NCBI GenBank assembly: GCA_024867545.1
Contig: JANFNE010000010.1
Coordinates: 1,200,703 to 1,264,702, forward strand
Source of the DNA: Phytopythium helicoides
Taxonomy: Eukaryota > Oomycota > Peronosporomycetes > Pythiales > Pythiaceae
Length of the DNA: 64,000 nucleotides
Direction: 5' to 3'
Under the pieces are notes generated by a model, which worked only from the letters and a program-made list of their open reading frames with translations, searched no databases and had not been told where the DNA came from. This document shows, one piece after another, positions 1 to 10,713 of the stretch. Every line of letters begins with the position of its first letter. Position 1 is the first letter of the stretch. Position numbers and translations under genes: made by a program.

Positions 1-1184
1 GAGCTCGAGACGGACTTTGCGGCCGCCGTGCTGTTCGTCGAGTCGTACCAGGGCCCGCACCGTGTGCTTACGCAGGAGGCGTCCACGCCCAAGAAGGACT
101 TTCTACGCCTTCTACCAGCAGGCCACGCTTGGCCCCTGCCCGACCTCGTCGCCGCATCCGGGCGCCTCCAAGCTTGAGATCGCCAAGTGGTGGGTCGAGG
201 GACCGCCTGGGTTTTCCAGCCGGCATGTGTCGTTAATCGATGGTGACATGTAGGGAGAAGTGGAAGAACCTCGGCTCCATGACGCGCCAAGAGGCCATGA
301 AGCGCTACACGTCCGCTCTTGACAACCTCGTGGATGACTGGCGTCGCACCGCGAACCTTCGTAGCAGCACGGCATCTATTACTAGCACGAGCAGCGCCAT
401 CACCGACGTGACGGCGAGTCCCGCGCGACAGGTGTGGGAAGCAGGCAGGAAGACATTCCAGCACAGATAGCATGCTAACATCGCGCTCGACATGTTATCT
501 CAGCCGGCTCGCAAGTCGACGAGCCTATTCGAGCGTCTTCCCCGCGTGTACGAGGAGCTGGGAGAGCTGCAGGACCGCGTGGAGGACGAATCCAAGAAGC
601 GCGAGGAGCTCGAGGCCCACGTGCTGACTTTTACGCGCGATCAGGTAGCGCACCTCATTGCTATTCTTCTAGCACTTTGCCTGCTTCGTGGCTGATAATT
701 GCTCACCATGGTACAGCACGCCTTGATTTCCCGCGAGCTGGAGCGTGTCGAGGAGCTGCGAGAGTCGATGGCATCGCTCTTGCGAACCATGGAAGAGGAC
801 GTCGTCCAGCACTACGTGCGTCCTCATTTTTCAACTACTCATCGTCTCGCTACAAAAAACTGACCGGATTGCGTGCATTCACACTTACAGAACGAACTGC
901 AGCACCTCGCGCGGCGACAGCAGGAGCTCCAAGGCCGTGTCGGCGGGTCGCTAGTGCTTGCTTTCGAGTCGCGTGTGCGGCAGCTCGTCACCTTGGTGCG
1001 TCGCTGGCTTCGCAACCGCACGCTGCGCGCACTCCTCTTCATGCTAGTGGCTGCTCGTGTGTGGGCTGCACTACGTCGTCGCGGACTGCCGCAGCTGTTT
1101 GCGCAGCTTATGATCCGCTGGCTCGCCAAGGTGTCGTCGCTAGATGCACCCCAGCCTCGTGCTCAGCTTCCAACCAGCGCTTAG
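1..1184 (+). CDS. Acyl-CoA-binding protein with C-terminal coiled coil and membrane anchor (5' partial)
   Basis: Five exons can be read: 1-189, 254-431, 504-644, 717-815 and 891-1184 (stop TAG), joined by GT-AG introns of 64-75 bp; the second has a branch-point-like CTAAC. Exons 1-2 give an ACBP fold: FYAFYQQATLGPC, KLEIAKW, then KWEKWKNLGSMTRQEAMKRY, matching the acyl-CoA pocket helices. Exons 3-5 are charged and heptad-like (ELGELQDRVEDESKKREELE; RELERVEELRESM), followed by a hydrophobic stretch (ALLFMLVAARVWAAL) near the C-terminus. This layout resembles ACBD4/5-type tail-anchored ACBPs that bind long-chain acyl-CoA at peroxisome-ER contacts; that role is inference. Exon 1 contains an apparent one-base insertion: the frame ending in STPKKD must shift at the T run 100-102 to reach FYAFYQQ. 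The N-terminus lies outside the window. The gene converges on the calpain-like gene. Confidence 0.82.
100..102 (+). other. Apparent +1 frameshift inside the ACBP domain
   Basis: The upstream frame (…STPKKD) and downstream frame (FYAFYQQAT…) of the same ACBP domain meet at a TTT run. Removing one T gives a continuous, family-like sequence. A sequencing or assembly error is as likely as a real mutation, since the rest of the gene is intact. Confidence 0.6.
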
Positions 1185-1445
1185 TGCTCTGAGACTTTTG
1201 AAATTGTGTATGAAGCCGTTTGGCTCGACTGTGAGTGTACGCATGTGGATTGACAAAGAACAACACGGGACTGCTTTCGTGTGTTTTCGTTTGCTGTAGC
1301 AAAACTTTGGGATTGTTACCACTCACTCGCCTACGTCTCGAGTGATGTGGCCGGTTTTTTTTTCCCGATTCAGATGTACTTCAACGGATGAATGTGTAGG
1401 CTGTAGCCACAGGCGCCTTCTGTCGACACCCTGCGCCGCTGTCTC

Positions 1446-4400
1446 TTAGCGTCGCGCGCTGGCCAACGTCTGGAAGTTGTCCCAGCACTCAAAGTGCACT
1501 TTGCCGCCCCCAGCGGTTGTGAGCTCGTAGAATCGTCCATCGAACTTGCCCGGGATCTGCAGGATGGGCTGCGCGCAATGCACACACTTTGCCGCAATGG
1601 AGTACTGGTACTTCTCCCAGCACTCAAAGTGTACGAGCTGCTCGCCCTCAATCTTGTAGAATCGACCGTCGAAGCGGCCGGGGATCTTAAGTACGGCCTC
1701 GCCGCAGTGCGCGCAGCGCTTTGCAGTGCTCAACTGGTACGCCTCCATGCACTCGCTGTGGCACTTGCCGCCGCTGATCTCGTAGTAACGGCCATCGAAG
1801 CGACCTGGAATGGCGGCAATCGCGTCACCGCAGTGAATGCACTTCTCCGAAGTACGGATTTGGTACGCATCAATGCACTCGGCATGCACAGACGAGCCGT
1901 CAGGAAGCGTGAACATCCGTCCCGAGAAGCGACCCTCCACAACCTGGATGCGCTCGTGGCAGTCAGCGCACACCGGTGTATTGCGTTCACGGTAGGCGTC
2001 AACACACGCGCCTTGGCAAACACGGTCAACCTGCGTTTGTCCGGTTGGCGTTGTGTGCGTGAAGGTGCGGAACGTGCCAGACAGCGCACGTTGGCACACG
2101 CAGCATACTGGCAGCGTTGACGTGTCCGAGATGGGGAGAATTGCCGTCGGCTTGGACGAAAACAAGGTCAGGTTGTAGCCCAGCGGGTAAGGCAAGTGTC
2201 CATCGTAGGTGGCAGGGATCACCACGAACGGGGCTCCGGGAGTCACCTCGGTGCCGTTGAGCGGAACCTCTAAGAGGCAGCTACGGTTCGAGATGAATGT
2301 GCCCGTGGCGACAACGTCGTGTGACAGATCGATCTTCCGCTGAGCACGCTCGCCATTCTTGAGGATAATCGGAGCAATGTACGATGGGTACTCAAGCTCC
2401 ATCTTCACACGGCGATCCGGCTGCTCAAGGTGGACAGTCAGATTGCAGCCTGTTGTAGCCGGCGAGAACACCTGGTACTGCGGGTTTAGGTGCATTGCAT
2501 CGCGTCCACCACTGGTGATGCCGTTCCACTCGCCATTGATGATGTGGATACTCAAGCTCGGGCTCACGGGGTTTGCAATTCCATCCGGCACCGAGCGGAA
2601 GTTGTACAGGTTGCGCGACTCGATCAACCGCGTGAAGAAGCAGTAAAAGGCACTGAATTCCATCCAGTAGGTCCCGTCCTCGCGGAACTGAAACCCAAGA
2701 TCGACCTTTTGAGCCCGCGAGAAGCTGTGCCACCGCGGATCCTCATTCGACCACGCACCCTTCCACTTCTCAGGCTTATGGTGTGTGCCAACACCCCAGC
2801 TATTGCGTAGCTGAACAAGGCGAACAGGTTGACCCTGGTACTCGATCTCAACGAGTTTCTTGATACCATATGCGTCCGTTTGGCGGAGTCCAACTGGAAG
2901 TTCTTCATCGACATCGTTGCTGCAGCCAACAAGTGCTCCAGATTCCAGTGCTGAGGAGATCCCCTGCCACGCCAGCTCCTCGGTCGAGCATTTTTCTTGA
3001 AGCTTGTAACTCGATGGAACACCGCCATACAGGTCCTGCAGCGCATACGCTTCTTGCCCACCAACAATGGCCTCGTATCCTCCATGCAGCTTCGCATACG
3101 CCTTCTCAACTAGAAGTGACCACATTTCAAACTTTCCGCTGCTACCCGTGAACGCACCAAACACAGGCTTGCCGTACTGGCTGCATGGAATATAGTCGTC
3201 AATGACAACAACACGGCTACGGTTGTTTCGCCAGAATCGCACAGCATACACGCCCTCCTCGTTGTATTGCTGCTCCTTCGGGAAGGGTGATCCAGGCTCC
3301 ACGCGGTCAGGACGAACCAGGTCGTCACCGAGTAGGGGGAAGACCTGGGCTAACGCCGTCTGTGACGTCGACAGAATCGACAAGGCCCCGAACAAGTACG
3401 CATCCGCCAGGCGTCCAACACGCAGCTCACCGGGCTCAACGCCAACCCCAGAGGTAAGGCTCGCGGCCTTAGACTCTCGGGAGCGATCAAAGAGGCACGT
3501 TCCTTGTGCCTCAAAAAGGATTGGGACAAGGACCGACACACGAGAGACCAGACCTGCCTCGGAAGCGTCAACTCGGTATCCTGATCCTTCACCAACACCG
3601 GCAAACGCCAAGGGCTTGTAGTGATCGAGCAGGCTCTTCTCCCACATCAACTCGAAGCGCTGCATACCGTCTTGAACAAATTCGCTCATGTACATGATCA
3701 TGTTCTTGGTCAAAAGGAGCAAGTGATCACGCTTGCGCTTCGAAAGACCAGTGGTCACGGCGTCCTTCGCAATCTGAAGGAACCGAGAATCGATTGGAGT
3801 CGGATTAGATCGGATGACGCCAAGAATGGTCTCCGCCTCAGCTGGTGATTTGATAGCCATGGAGCAGATGAGTCCTTTTGCATCGTCCAGCATGGTGATC
3901 TCGACATATGCCGTCTCGTTGAAGAAGTCTGACACACGCTTCCACTTCCATACAAACTCGCTTAGGTGGGGATAGATTTTGCGGTTGACATCACGGAAGA
4001 GTGATGTCTCATCAGGCGGGAACTGCGGGTCTATATTGAAGCATACAGTCAGTGAAAAGGTCGTTTGAATCGCAGATCAGCGCAACGTACCAGTGAATTT
4101 GGAGCCATTTTGGCGATTCTTGCGAAGAATGTGCAGCCATTCATCATTGTCGGGCATTGTTCGCTCATTGTAATAGCGCTCCTCAAGCGATTCTGCGCGC
4201 TCGTTTTGGACCACAGTAATGACGTCGTTTACCTTGGTCACATTGTATCCCTCAATGCGCTCTGCTGGCTGGGTGAGGTTCCGTTCCACAGCGCTCGAAA
4301 TCTCGAGGCGCGTCGACAGCGAGTCCATGTTGCGGGCTCGAACGACCCGGCGAATCGATACGCCTGCACCATTTCCATCGGGTTCTTCACGCTCTCCGTC

Positions 4401-5559
4401 GATCTTGGAACTCACTGGCATGAATGAACAACACCGCGTCAGTAACGTGACGATAATGCACACTGGAGACTAAGGTTTTCGCACCTGATAGATTCGCCAG
4501 CAACGAACTCACGTTGCTGATCGATGGCGCCGCAGAGTTGAGCGACACTGAAGCCGGTGGCTCAGCGGGCTCCGTCGGAACTGGCACCGGCGCCGGTTCC
4601 GGGATCGCTGGTGATGGTACGCCGTAAGGCGGAGTGGGTGCTCCATAGATCGGAGGAGGTGCGCCGTAGGTCGGAGGAGGTGCGCCGTACGACGGAGGAT
4701 TGTACGGAACACTCACAGATGCCGAGAACGGTGTCGGTGTTGTCGTGGTGGTTGGTGGTGCCGACGTGGAAGCCGTATTCACACCGTATGGGCTGTAAGT
4801 TGACGGTCCAGCAGAAGTGGGTGCAGCACCATAACTTGCCGTCGATGTAGCTGCTGGTGCCGCGCTCGTCGTGGACGAGAGTCCAAAGAGGTCTCCGTCG
4901 TCGTCCACCACAGCAGCAGCCGCGATCGGAGCAGGTGTGTGCGAAGGAGCAGCCGCTCGGGGTGGGCGTGGGTGACCGCATTCTCCGCAGAACGCGCCGT
5001 CAAGATCTGCGAACGGCTCGTGGCACTTGGGGCACGTCGTCGGCGCACTGGTCGACGCGGATGACGTTGTAGTGGTCGTAGTAGTTGTGGTCGTGGCGTA
5101 GATCGAGGACGAGGGGGCTGAAATCGGCGCCGACGAGTACGACGGCGCTACCGCAGTAACCGCAGGCGACGACAGCGCGCTGGACCCGTAGAACGAGCCG
5201 GTTGAAGTCGCGCCGAACGCCGAGGAGGTCGGGGGCTGCGACGTCGCCGTCGGCCCGAAGCTCGACGAGAACGACGAGCTGGTCGACCCAGCGCCGTAAA
5301 GCGACGAGGTCGTCGCTGGGGTCGGCGTCGGCCCGTAGCTGGACGACAGCGAGGAGGAGGACGACGCAAATGACGAGCCGAGCCCCGCGGAGCCCAGCGC
5401 CGGAGCCGGAGCTGCAGCTGGCACCGGAGCTGGCACCGGAGCTGGCACCGGAGCAGCGGGGGGCGGGACGTCCTCGCGGGGAGCGCCGCACTCGGCGCAG
5501 AAGCGCGCGGTGGCGATCTCGTCTGGCGCCCAGCGGTGGCCGCACTCGCCGCAGAACAT
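1446..5559 (-). CDS. Zinc-ribbon / calpain-like (catalytically dead) / CxxC-repeat protein
   Basis: Three exons on the minus strand: 5559-4485, 4414-4091 and 4030-1446, with GT-AG introns of 70 and 60 bp, coding 1,327 residues. The ATG at 5559 is chosen because it begins MFCGECGHRWAPDE, the first of two zinc-ribbon-like CxxC pairs; the second is CPKCHEPF…FCGECG. A long Ser/Thr/Ala/Pro-rich linker follows, then a calpain-type protease fold (about 600-940) with hallmark segments VYAVRFWRNN, EMWSLLVEKAYAKLHGGYEA and QLRNSWG. The catalytic Cys position reads LADAYLF (Ala 677) where the family has GDCW, and the His position reads TDAY (Asp 852) where the family has GHAY; the Asn of RNSWG (876) is kept. 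A β-sandwich-like region follows, and the last ~230 residues carry five LIM-like CxxC…HxxC repeats. It is probably a non-proteolytic scaffold (inference). It starts divergently from the coiled-coil gene, 231 bp away. Confidence 0.85.
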
Positions 5560-5790
5560 GCTCAGCGTCGGCCTTTCTCGATCGATCGGGAAATGATTGC
5601 TCGAGGCGCAAGTCAACAACGAACACTTGGATTTTGTATGGGGAGGGGAACGTAAGCTGCTGTGCTGGAAGACGCTCCCCCCGGCGCATACTGAATCCAA
5701 GTCGCGAGGGCCATTACTGGGTGCGGGCTTGTATTGGGAGCTTCAACTTCGGTCGTTTCAAAGCGCGCTAGTACCGGAAAGGCAGCCACG

Positions 5791-7950
5791 ATGGAGCAAG
5801 GAGACGACGAGAAGGCTGCGCTTGACGCTTACGACGATGGAGAGGAAGAAGAAGAAGACGACGACTATGAGGAAGAGGACGACGAGTTGGCCCAGGCGGC
5901 GCGCGCAGGGATCCGGCTGCTGGAGGAGAACGGGCAGCTGCAGGACGAGGTGCAGCACCTCCGCGCTCAAGTCGCGTCGGTCGAGAGCGAGAAGAGCGAG
6001 CTGTTGCGGTTGTTGGAGGAGCGGGATCTACGCATTGAGAAGCTCTCTTCCCACTTGCGAGAGACGATCCGGGAAAGCCAAGGCGTGAGTGCAGAGCTCG
6101 CGCAAGCCAAACAACGCGTCGCGGGGTATCAGCAGCTTTTGCAGGCTCAAGCTGCAGCAGCTAGTATGATTCCTCGCTCTCCTGGGAGGGGGAAACGATC
6201 CAAATCGTCGCCAAGGAAGATGAAGGAGCAGCAACAATCTGACAGCGAAAGCTGCAGCAGTGGGAGTAGCAGCAAATGCAGTACGCCGACGAGAGGTGGC
6301 ATTACGAGCCCTCGGCAAATGAAATCGTCTGATAGAGAAGAGAACGAGGCTGCTGCACGTTTAGTGGCATCCCCACGCAGCATGGTTGCAGTTCAAGCAT
6401 GCCAGGGTGATCCTGCGCCATTTGACTCCCGCAGTAGCCTCCTCACTATTTCAATTCCTCCACCAAGTCAGACCGTAGAATCAACTCAGAGTGGTGGGGA
6501 CGACAAGACCGAAGCAGAGAGACGAAAAACTGCTGCAGTACGGAATGAGCTTGCAATTGCCCAGCGTCAAATCATCGAGCTAAGAGCCTCGCAATGCAAG
6601 GCTCAAGAGGTGAGCAAAGAGCTGGAAGTTGCTCGCGAACAGGTGCTTGAGCTCGAGCAACAGCTCGAAGCTGCTCGTGAAGAAAGAGTCGAAGAACGCG
6701 AGCTTATCAGCAGTCTACAAAGCACCATAGAGGTGTATCAGTGCTTAGACCACCCGCTACGAAATACCACAATTACTGCTGGAAGTGGGTTATCGAGGAG
6801 CATGGCAAAGCGTCGAGCGTCCGGGACGCTTCTCGCCTCAGGAATGGATCTTCCAAACGATCGTTTGAGTGAAGATCTTAGCAGAACTGCAGTGGAAATG
6901 CCACCCAACTCGATTCGACACCGCCGGCGCTCTGATGGCTGTGTGATACCTCTGAATGCTACTGCACTGAGCGACAGTCTTACGTCATCTCTCCCAATAC
7001 TGGACGACCGGTTTAATCTGCGAGACGAAAACGAGCGGCTGGTCAGTGAGCTCGATCATTTGAGCAAGCAAGTACTCAACTTGAAAGTGCAAGACGGTTT
7101 TTCACGAGTTGTTCATTCCGTTGCAGCAGTTCAAGACGCACAGCCGAAAGTGTCAGAAACTGACAGTCCTGTCAATCCAGATTCGTACTCCCATTGCGTC
7201 GGTCCTGTTGGCCTTGGAGGTGGCTCTCGGATCCGCCAAACGGAGCACCAGCTTGCCGTTCTCCAGGATTTACTGAAGCGATTTCGTTCTCAATGGAAAC
7301 ATGAGCGAAACGCCCGACGATCGGCCGAGGCCGAGAAAATGCTGTTGCTCAGTCGAGTGGAGAAGATGCAGGTTACGCTCAGTCACTTGTGCGAATCCTG
7401 CCACCACGCGAGCGCCGGTCTACTTGCAGACGAGTACTCTGTTTGGGATGAAAGCGCAACGACCTTCAAGGCTCTTCTGGAGAGCGCATCACAGTGTGAG
7501 GGTAACAAAGAGCTTGCAGACGAAATCGAGGCCACTTGTTTTGCTATTCTCCACCGCCTCGTGGACAGCTGGACGTCTGACAGCAGCAAGCGAATGCAGC
7601 TCCACGACTGGCTGATCAATGCCATTCGAGGCACTGGCAAGGAACGGCCGCTGTATTTGTATGATCTGTCATCGGAGATTGCGACGGGCTTCCAGGCGTT
7701 GATGGCTCCAATCTTGCGAGAAAAGTTTGGCGTGCAAATAAAAGTGGAGAAGCGCCTTCGACACGTGATTACCACGGACTTGAAGCTTGAAGTGTCGGAT
7801 CGGAACCCAGCCAAAGCCAAGACGGCACACCAGAGAATCAGTCGATCGCTGTTGTGGTTGGCAGATAAAGACAGCTCCTGGGTCGAGCGTAAAGAATGGG
7901 TTGGGGACTACGTGCGCCAACACGCTGCAGCAACATACAACGATGATTGA
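5791..7950 (+). CDS. Coiled-coil protein with CC1-box-like motif, possible dynein adaptor
   Basis: Single-exon frame of 719 codons. The ATG at 5791 is preferred over upstream non-ATG codons; it opens MEQGDDEKAALDAYDD. A very acidic stretch (residues 17-32) precedes AARAGIRLLEEN (36-47), which fits the AAxxGxxLLxxN pattern of the CC1 box that binds dynein light intermediate chain in BICD, Spindly and TRAK/HAP1 proteins. Coiled coil follows immediately (QLQDEVQHLRAQVASVESEKSEL…, about 48-130), then a Ser-rich basic linker, a second coiled coil (about 240-315) and a third around 505-540. The C-terminal ~180 residues look globular and I do not recognise them. Being an activating adaptor is an inference from one short motif in the right place before a coiled coil; a generic coiled-coil protein is the alternative. 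It converges on the OSCA-like gene with 87 bp between stops. Confidence 0.8.
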   Translation: MEQGDDEKAALDAYDDGEEEEEDDDYEEEDDELAQAARAGIRLLEENGQLQDEVQHLRAQVASVESEKSELLRLLEERDLRIEKLSSHLRETIRESQGVSAELAQAKQRVAGYQQLLQAQAAAASMIPRSPGRGKRSKSSPRKMKEQQQSDSESCSSGSSSKCSTPTRGGITSPRQMKSSDREENEAAARLVASPRSMVAVQACQGDPAPFDSRSSLLTISIPPPSQTVESTQSGGDDKTEAERRKTAAVRNELAIAQRQIIELRASQCKAQEVSKELEVAREQVLELEQQLEAAREERVEERELISSLQSTIEVYQCLDHPLRNTTITAGSGLSRSMAKRRASGTLLASGMDLPNDRLSEDLSRTAVEMPPNSIRHRRRSDGCVIPLNATALSDSLTSSLPILDDRFNLRDENERLVSELDHLSKQVLNLKVQDGFSRVVHSVAAVQDAQPKVSETDSPVNPDSYSHCVGPVGLGGGSRIRQTEHQLAVLQDLLKRFRSQWKHERNARRSAEAEKMLLLSRVEKMQVTLSHLCESCHHASAGLLADEYSVWDESATTFKALLESASQCEGNKELADEIEATCFAILHRLVDSWTSDSSKRMQLHDWLINAIRGTGKERPLYLYDLSSEIATGFQALMAPILREKFGVQIKVEKRLRHVITTDLKLEVSDRNPAKAKTAHQRISRSLLWLADKDSSWVERKEWVGDYVRQHAAATYNDD

Positions 7951-8037
7951 TGTTTGCGATCTTTAGCAATAGTCACGGGCCATACAACATGCAATCCTTG
8001 ACTACTCAATGTTATACCTCCGCCATTTGGAGCTCAT

Positions 8038-10593
8038 TCACGGATGCCCCCGTTCGAATAGCTTTGCGTCTTCCTTATCATCAAGATGCTCATCAGAAGA
8101 CAGCGTTGTGTCGTTGTCGTAGCAATCTTCGTCGCCAATCATCCGGTAGTCAGCGCGTACAGGGTCTCGTTCAGTCATTGCTGGCTGACGGTACACAGCA
8201 TCCAAAAAGTAGAACATTGCATTTGGGTCGCGACGGTCGCGAATTGTGTCCAAACGCACACAGTCCGTCAACGGGAGATATTTGGCCACTCGAGGGTACA
8301 GGGTTGCGACGTAATAATGAAAGAGGAGCGTAACAATAATAAGCAAGCCGATAAGGATCGACTGCACGGCAGCTTTCTTGAGTGAAAGCAAGCCCACCAT
8401 TGTCAGTTGCAAGACCACGAGTGCGATGATCAAAAACCGATAGAGTCTCGGCCAGTACGCCCCAAGTGCGAATTTGGTAGGCCGATACACGTACAACACT
8501 TGGCGACGATACACTGTCTCGGCGATCAAGAAAAACCAGGCAGTGAAATAGCACACCAACGGCGCAATTGCTGCGAAGGTGAATGTAACCAGCACAACGA
8601 GGAACGCATCTGCAAGAGGGTTTGTAGGGTCGAACGGGTCGGTTGACGTGATGTAGCGAAGACCCATCCACGGTGACTCGCGCTCACGTCGAGTGCGTTT
8701 TGGTGCAAACAGGATAAAAAGTGTCGACATCACAAGCGGTACGACACGCAGAAGCTCCAGCGAGAGAGAAAGCCCCGTCTGAATGATCACGTATGACATG
8801 AAGAAAGTCGACTGCTGAGGCATACTGCGACCCAGCATGCTGATAATCATCTTCTGCTGGTCGATAATCTGTTTGAGGCTGTCGAGAATGGTGCCGACAA
8901 CGACAGTCACAAAGAAGATCTGAACGAGCTGGAAGTACGCAAGCTTGGTGAAAAGCGACGCACGGACTTCGGTCTGTGAAGGATGTCCTTCTCGAGCCGA
9001 GAGTAGACTGAACACAAGTGGAGCCAAGGCGCTGAAAGCCACTAACACAAGTGGAGCAAGCTGCTTGACAACTTCTTGAAGCGCGGGATACTTGTCAAAT
9101 GCGTGCCTTAAAAAGGGAAGGTAGTGGCGAATTGACTCGACTGTAGACAGCGAGGCAACGAACGCCGTCGGGATCGTCCAGAACAAAACGATAGCAGCTG
9201 AGATGAGTGCAGAGATGAGACTCCCGACCGCGCGCGTTCGGTACGAATGGCCGATGTTTTCCCATTTCACATCGTCGATATGAGGCGCTGGCGATACTGC
9301 CAATCGAACTGGGCTGTCTGTCTGCAGACTCTGCTGTGCCACTTGCGCAGACTTGAGCGAGGAGAATGACACGAATGCTGCACGCCGCATTACCCGCATA
9401 GGGTTTTCCTTTCTTGCCGAGTTGCGTTCGTCTTGGCTCAAAACTCTTTCTTTCCGTCGCCAAGCTTGGTCGTCTTCGTCGTCTTTGTCGTTTGAATTGT
9501 CTGCATCGTACTCATCATCACTACAGTCGCTTCCATGGAGGTAGTACGCGCTGTCCAGCTCCTTGGATTCGCCACTGTGAACTCCGCGGACCGACTTTGT
9601 CGAGCCATGATGTTCGTGAAAGCGCATGGCCACGAGCTCTTGCGCTTCTTCGATGCTTTCAATTTCGCGTCTGACGAGATCATTGAGCTCGTCCAGACGA
9701 TGCTGATATGCGGCGATCGAGTCAACCAGACGGCCACAACTTCCACGACGGCAAAGCAGCATTCCCACCCACGACCGTCCCTCGCGATGCCGAGGGCGTT
9801 CACCAGTCTCGTCGTATATCGCGAGCGCGTGCTCCAGATTGTTGCGGACGTTGTCGCGCTCCTCGACGTAGGTCTCGACTGCCGAGCACTCGAGTGCCAC
9901 GTACACGTCTCGCACCGTACGTGGAAAGATCTTGCCGATGTATGCCTCGAGCGCCGCCTTGGTGCGCAGGTGTGGTGGCAGATCGCTCAGTAGCACTGAG
10001 TACTGCTGTGCGTCAGGTCGTCCTAGCACGTCGTGTCGCCGTGTGACGTAGTGCTTGTACTCTTGGAGCAGCAGTCGCAGTGCGTACAGCGTCACCAGAT
10101 ACGCGACAGCAGTGGACGCCCAGAGCCGTCCGTTGCGGGCTGGGACGTTGGACATGGAAATGCGCGTCAGCGGGTCGACTGCTGGCTCTGTCGACGACGG
10201 GAGCTGCGAGTCTGCGGTCGCGTACAGCGGGAAGAGCACGGCCGATAGCGCGACGGCGAGAAGCGCGACCTTGCGGCCGAGACGCAGGAAGCGCAGGAAC
10301 GTGAGCGTGTCGAGCCCGCAGCGCTCGAAGATCTCGTCGTCCGTCACCCCCCACGCCGCCGTCACCCAGCCGAACGGCCGCTTGATCTGCCGCGCAGCCG
10401 ACGCGCGCGAGCCGAGCAGCACGCCGTCGCGCTCGAGTCCGCGACTGTCGTACGCGCGGCGGCAGCAGCGCCGCAGCAGCTCGAACACCAGCAGCGCCGC
10501 GCCGAGGATGGGGAAGTAGATGGCCGCGCTGGTGCGCAGCGTGGCGCTCGGGTTGGCGCTCGCCTTGGCCGCGTCCTGCTGCGTCGAGCTCAT
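8038..10593 (-). CDS. OSCA/TMEM63 (CSC1-like) cation channel, paralogue 1
   Basis: Uninterrupted 851-residue frame. The ATG at 10593 (MSSTQQDAAKA) is chosen because the frame above it looks like 5' leader. An N-terminal membrane helix (AAIYFPILGAALLVFELL) is followed by the conserved FGWVTAAWGVTDDEIFERCGLD segment, more helices, and a large cytosolic loop with an RRM-like fold (QYSVLLSDLPPHL; AAFVSFSSLKSAQVAQQ). The DUF221/RSN1_7TM core then starts at DDVKWENIGHSYRTR and holds many hydrophobic helices. The C-terminus is acidic (IGDEDCYDNDTTLSSDEHLDDKED). The family forms mechanosensitive or osmosensitive Ca2+-permeable channels or lipid scramblases in the plasma membrane or endomembranes. The acidic SDEYDADNSNDKDDEDD stretch in the cytosolic loop is peculiar to this copy. 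A second paralogue lies at 24562-27387. It is divergent from the CID gene, 120 bp between ATGs. Confidence 0.9.
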   Translation of the reverse strand: MSSTQQDAAKASANPSATLRTSAAIYFPILGAALLVFELLRRCCRRAYDSRGLERDGVLLGSRASAARQIKRPFGWVTAAWGVTDDEIFERCGLDTLTFLRFLRLGRKVALLAVALSAVLFPLYATADSQLPSSTEPAVDPLTRISMSNVPARNGRLWASTAVAYLVTLYALRLLLQEYKHYVTRRHDVLGRPDAQQYSVLLSDLPPHLRTKAALEAYIGKIFPRTVRDVYVALECSAVETYVEERDNVRNNLEHALAIYDETGERPRHREGRSWVGMLLCRRGSCGRLVDSIAAYQHRLDELNDLVRREIESIEEAQELVAMRFHEHHGSTKSVRGVHSGESKELDSAYYLHGSDCSDDEYDADNSNDKDDEDDQAWRRKERVLSQDERNSARKENPMRVMRRAAFVSFSSLKSAQVAQQSLQTDSPVRLAVSPAPHIDDVKWENIGHSYRTRAVGSLISALISAAIVLFWTIPTAFVASLSTVESIRHYLPFLRHAFDKYPALQEVVKQLAPLVLVAFSALAPLVFSLLSAREGHPSQTEVRASLFTKLAYFQLVQIFFVTVVVGTILDSLKQIIDQQKMIISMLGRSMPQQSTFFMSYVIIQTGLSLSLELLRVVPLVMSTLFILFAPKRTRRERESPWMGLRYITSTDPFDPTNPLADAFLVVLVTFTFAAIAPLVCYFTAWFFLIAETVYRRQVLYVYRPTKFALGAYWPRLYRFLIIALVVLQLTMVGLLSLKKAAVQSILIGLLIIVTLLFHYYVATLYPRVAKYLPLTDCVRLDTIRDRRDPNAMFYFLDAVYRQPAMTERDPVRADYRMIGDEDCYDNDTTLSSDEHLDDKEDAKLFERGHP

Positions 10594-10713
10594 GGTGCTC
10601 AATGAAGAGCTACTTGCGGTAATCAGGTATCTTCCGCCTTCCAACGGTAGCACCTCGCTCCAGTGACATGTTGGTGCGCGTCCATTCCGAAGCCAGCCAC
10701 CACTTCAGGCATC

